DNA of 64,000 bases from Pleionea mediterranea (GTDB taxonomy: Bacteria; Pseudomonadota; Gammaproteobacteria; Enterobacterales; Kangiellaceae). Both the position numbers and the translations under genes were made by a program. Location: assembly GCF_003148745.1 (NCBI RefSeq), contig NZ_QGGU01000002.1, positions 310,001-374,000 on the forward strand. Direction: 5' to 3'. Positions 63,709 through 64,000 of the stretch are shown one piece after another; position 1 is the first letter of the stretch, and the number at the start of each line of letters is the position of its first letter. Below the pieces are notes generated by a model. It ran no database searches, had not been told where the DNA came from, and saw nothing but the letters and a program-made list of their open reading frames with translations.

Positions 63709-64000
63709 TTATGTATGAGATGTATTAGATGTATGAGATTGTTTGATGGCCTTGGCTTTATTCACCCGCAGTTGATGCACTCGCTCGCCTATTTGTTTGC
63801 CTGTGTACCCTTCGGCAATGATTGCCTGTGTATCGATGTTATTGGTTTCGGCCAGCAATTGTTGCAGGTAAACACGTTGCGGATAAGGTCGTTGTTCAAA
63901 TCCGGTACGGCCCCTAAAGTCAGCTTCACAGGCGAGTAAAAAATTTTCAAACAATTGTGGTTGTCGATAGGCCGAGGTTTTTTCCAGTAACTTTATTAAT
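63709..64000 (-). CDS. cca: CCA-adding tRNA nucleotidyltransferase (partial, C-terminal end)
   Basis: Only the C-terminal ~97 residues are in the window. LLEKTSAYRQPQLFENFLLACEADFRGRTGFEQRPYPQ is the helical tail of gammaproteobacterial Cca (E. coli has LEQFLLACEADARGRTGFE). The family adds CCA to tRNA 3' ends. Its position after uppP and plsY/folB matches E. coli gene order. The open frame continues off the window edge. Confidence 0.92.
   Translation of the reverse strand, partial: LIKLLEKTSAYRQPQLFENFLLACEADFRGRTGFEQRPYPQRVYLQQLLAETNNIDTQAIIAEGYTGKQIGERVHQLRVNKAKAIKQSHTSNTSHT

Noticed and set aside
1-64000. CRISPR arrays, rRNA genes, intact insertion sequences, integrases or prophage genes
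   Set aside because: Looked for regularly spaced repeats, transposase-like or integrase-like proteins and rRNA segments; none found.

Overview
The window looks like a chromosomal segment of a free-living, low-to-moderate GC marine-type gammaproteobacterium. The gene order rpsU-yqeY-dnaG-rpoD near tsaD, and plsY-folB-uppP-cca beyond it, is the arrangement known from gammaproteobacterial chromosomes, here with accessory genes inserted. Outer-membrane TonB receptors, many c-di-GMP proteins and secreted proteins fit a Gram-negative aquatic heterotroph. The genus cannot be fixed from the sequence alone; a Kangiella/Pleionea-like relative is only a guess.

Layout. 1-2150: a three-gene signalling operon (minus strand) with an ethylene-receptor-like histidine kinase, an Rcp1-like receiver and a receiver-GGDEF protein cut by the window edge. 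2.4-8.7 kb: secreted or surface proteins (astacin-type protease with PPC domains, a large unknown protein, a metallo-beta-lactamase-fold hydrolase). 9.2-13.7 kb: NhaC antiporter, a membrane protein with an internal duplication, and a secreted three-repeat protein whose leader RNA can hide its ribosome-binding site. 13.8-18.1 kb: glutaredoxin, MarR regulator, proBA. 18.2-24.2 kb: two lipoproteins, a hydrolase plus a sigma factor fused to a membrane domain, a sugar-phosphate mutarotase and a rhomboid protease. 24.2-29.6 kb: a two-component-propeller GGDEF protein divergent from a TonB receptor. 29.8-32.5 kb: an AbiEi/AbiEii toxin-antitoxin operon with a short third gene, two operator-like inverted repeats, a decayed tRNA copy and an intact CAU-anticodon tRNA. 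32.7-37.3 kb: an RND efflux pair. 37.5-40.1 kb: a 7TMR-DISM/EAL protein.

40.2-44.8 kb is the macromolecular synthesis cluster (rpsU, yqeY, dnaG, rpoD). 45.2-49.4 kb is a thiamine salvage operon behind a TPP riboswitch: outer-membrane receptor, thiamine-binding protein, PnuT-type permease and a ThiK-like kinase. tsaD follows after a 647-base gap full of nested inverted repeats. 51.1-54.7 kb pairs a Tat-exported solute-binding protein with a hybrid histidine kinase, with no transporter genes. A secreted M20 peptidase, plsY, folB-folK-folM, a MidA-like methyltransferase and uppP follow, and the window ends in the C-terminus of cca.

The most unusual non-coding signals are: a pair of related 140-157 bp palindromic-ended elements (37.3 and 54.8 kb) that look like a MITE, one of which supplies the RND operon terminator; a 112-bp element with a three-way-junction fold at 49.74 kb; the mutually exclusive hairpins before the secreted repeat protein at 12.5 kb; and the degenerate tRNA copy beside the AbiE operon. 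No CRISPR array, rRNA gene or intact insertion sequence was seen.
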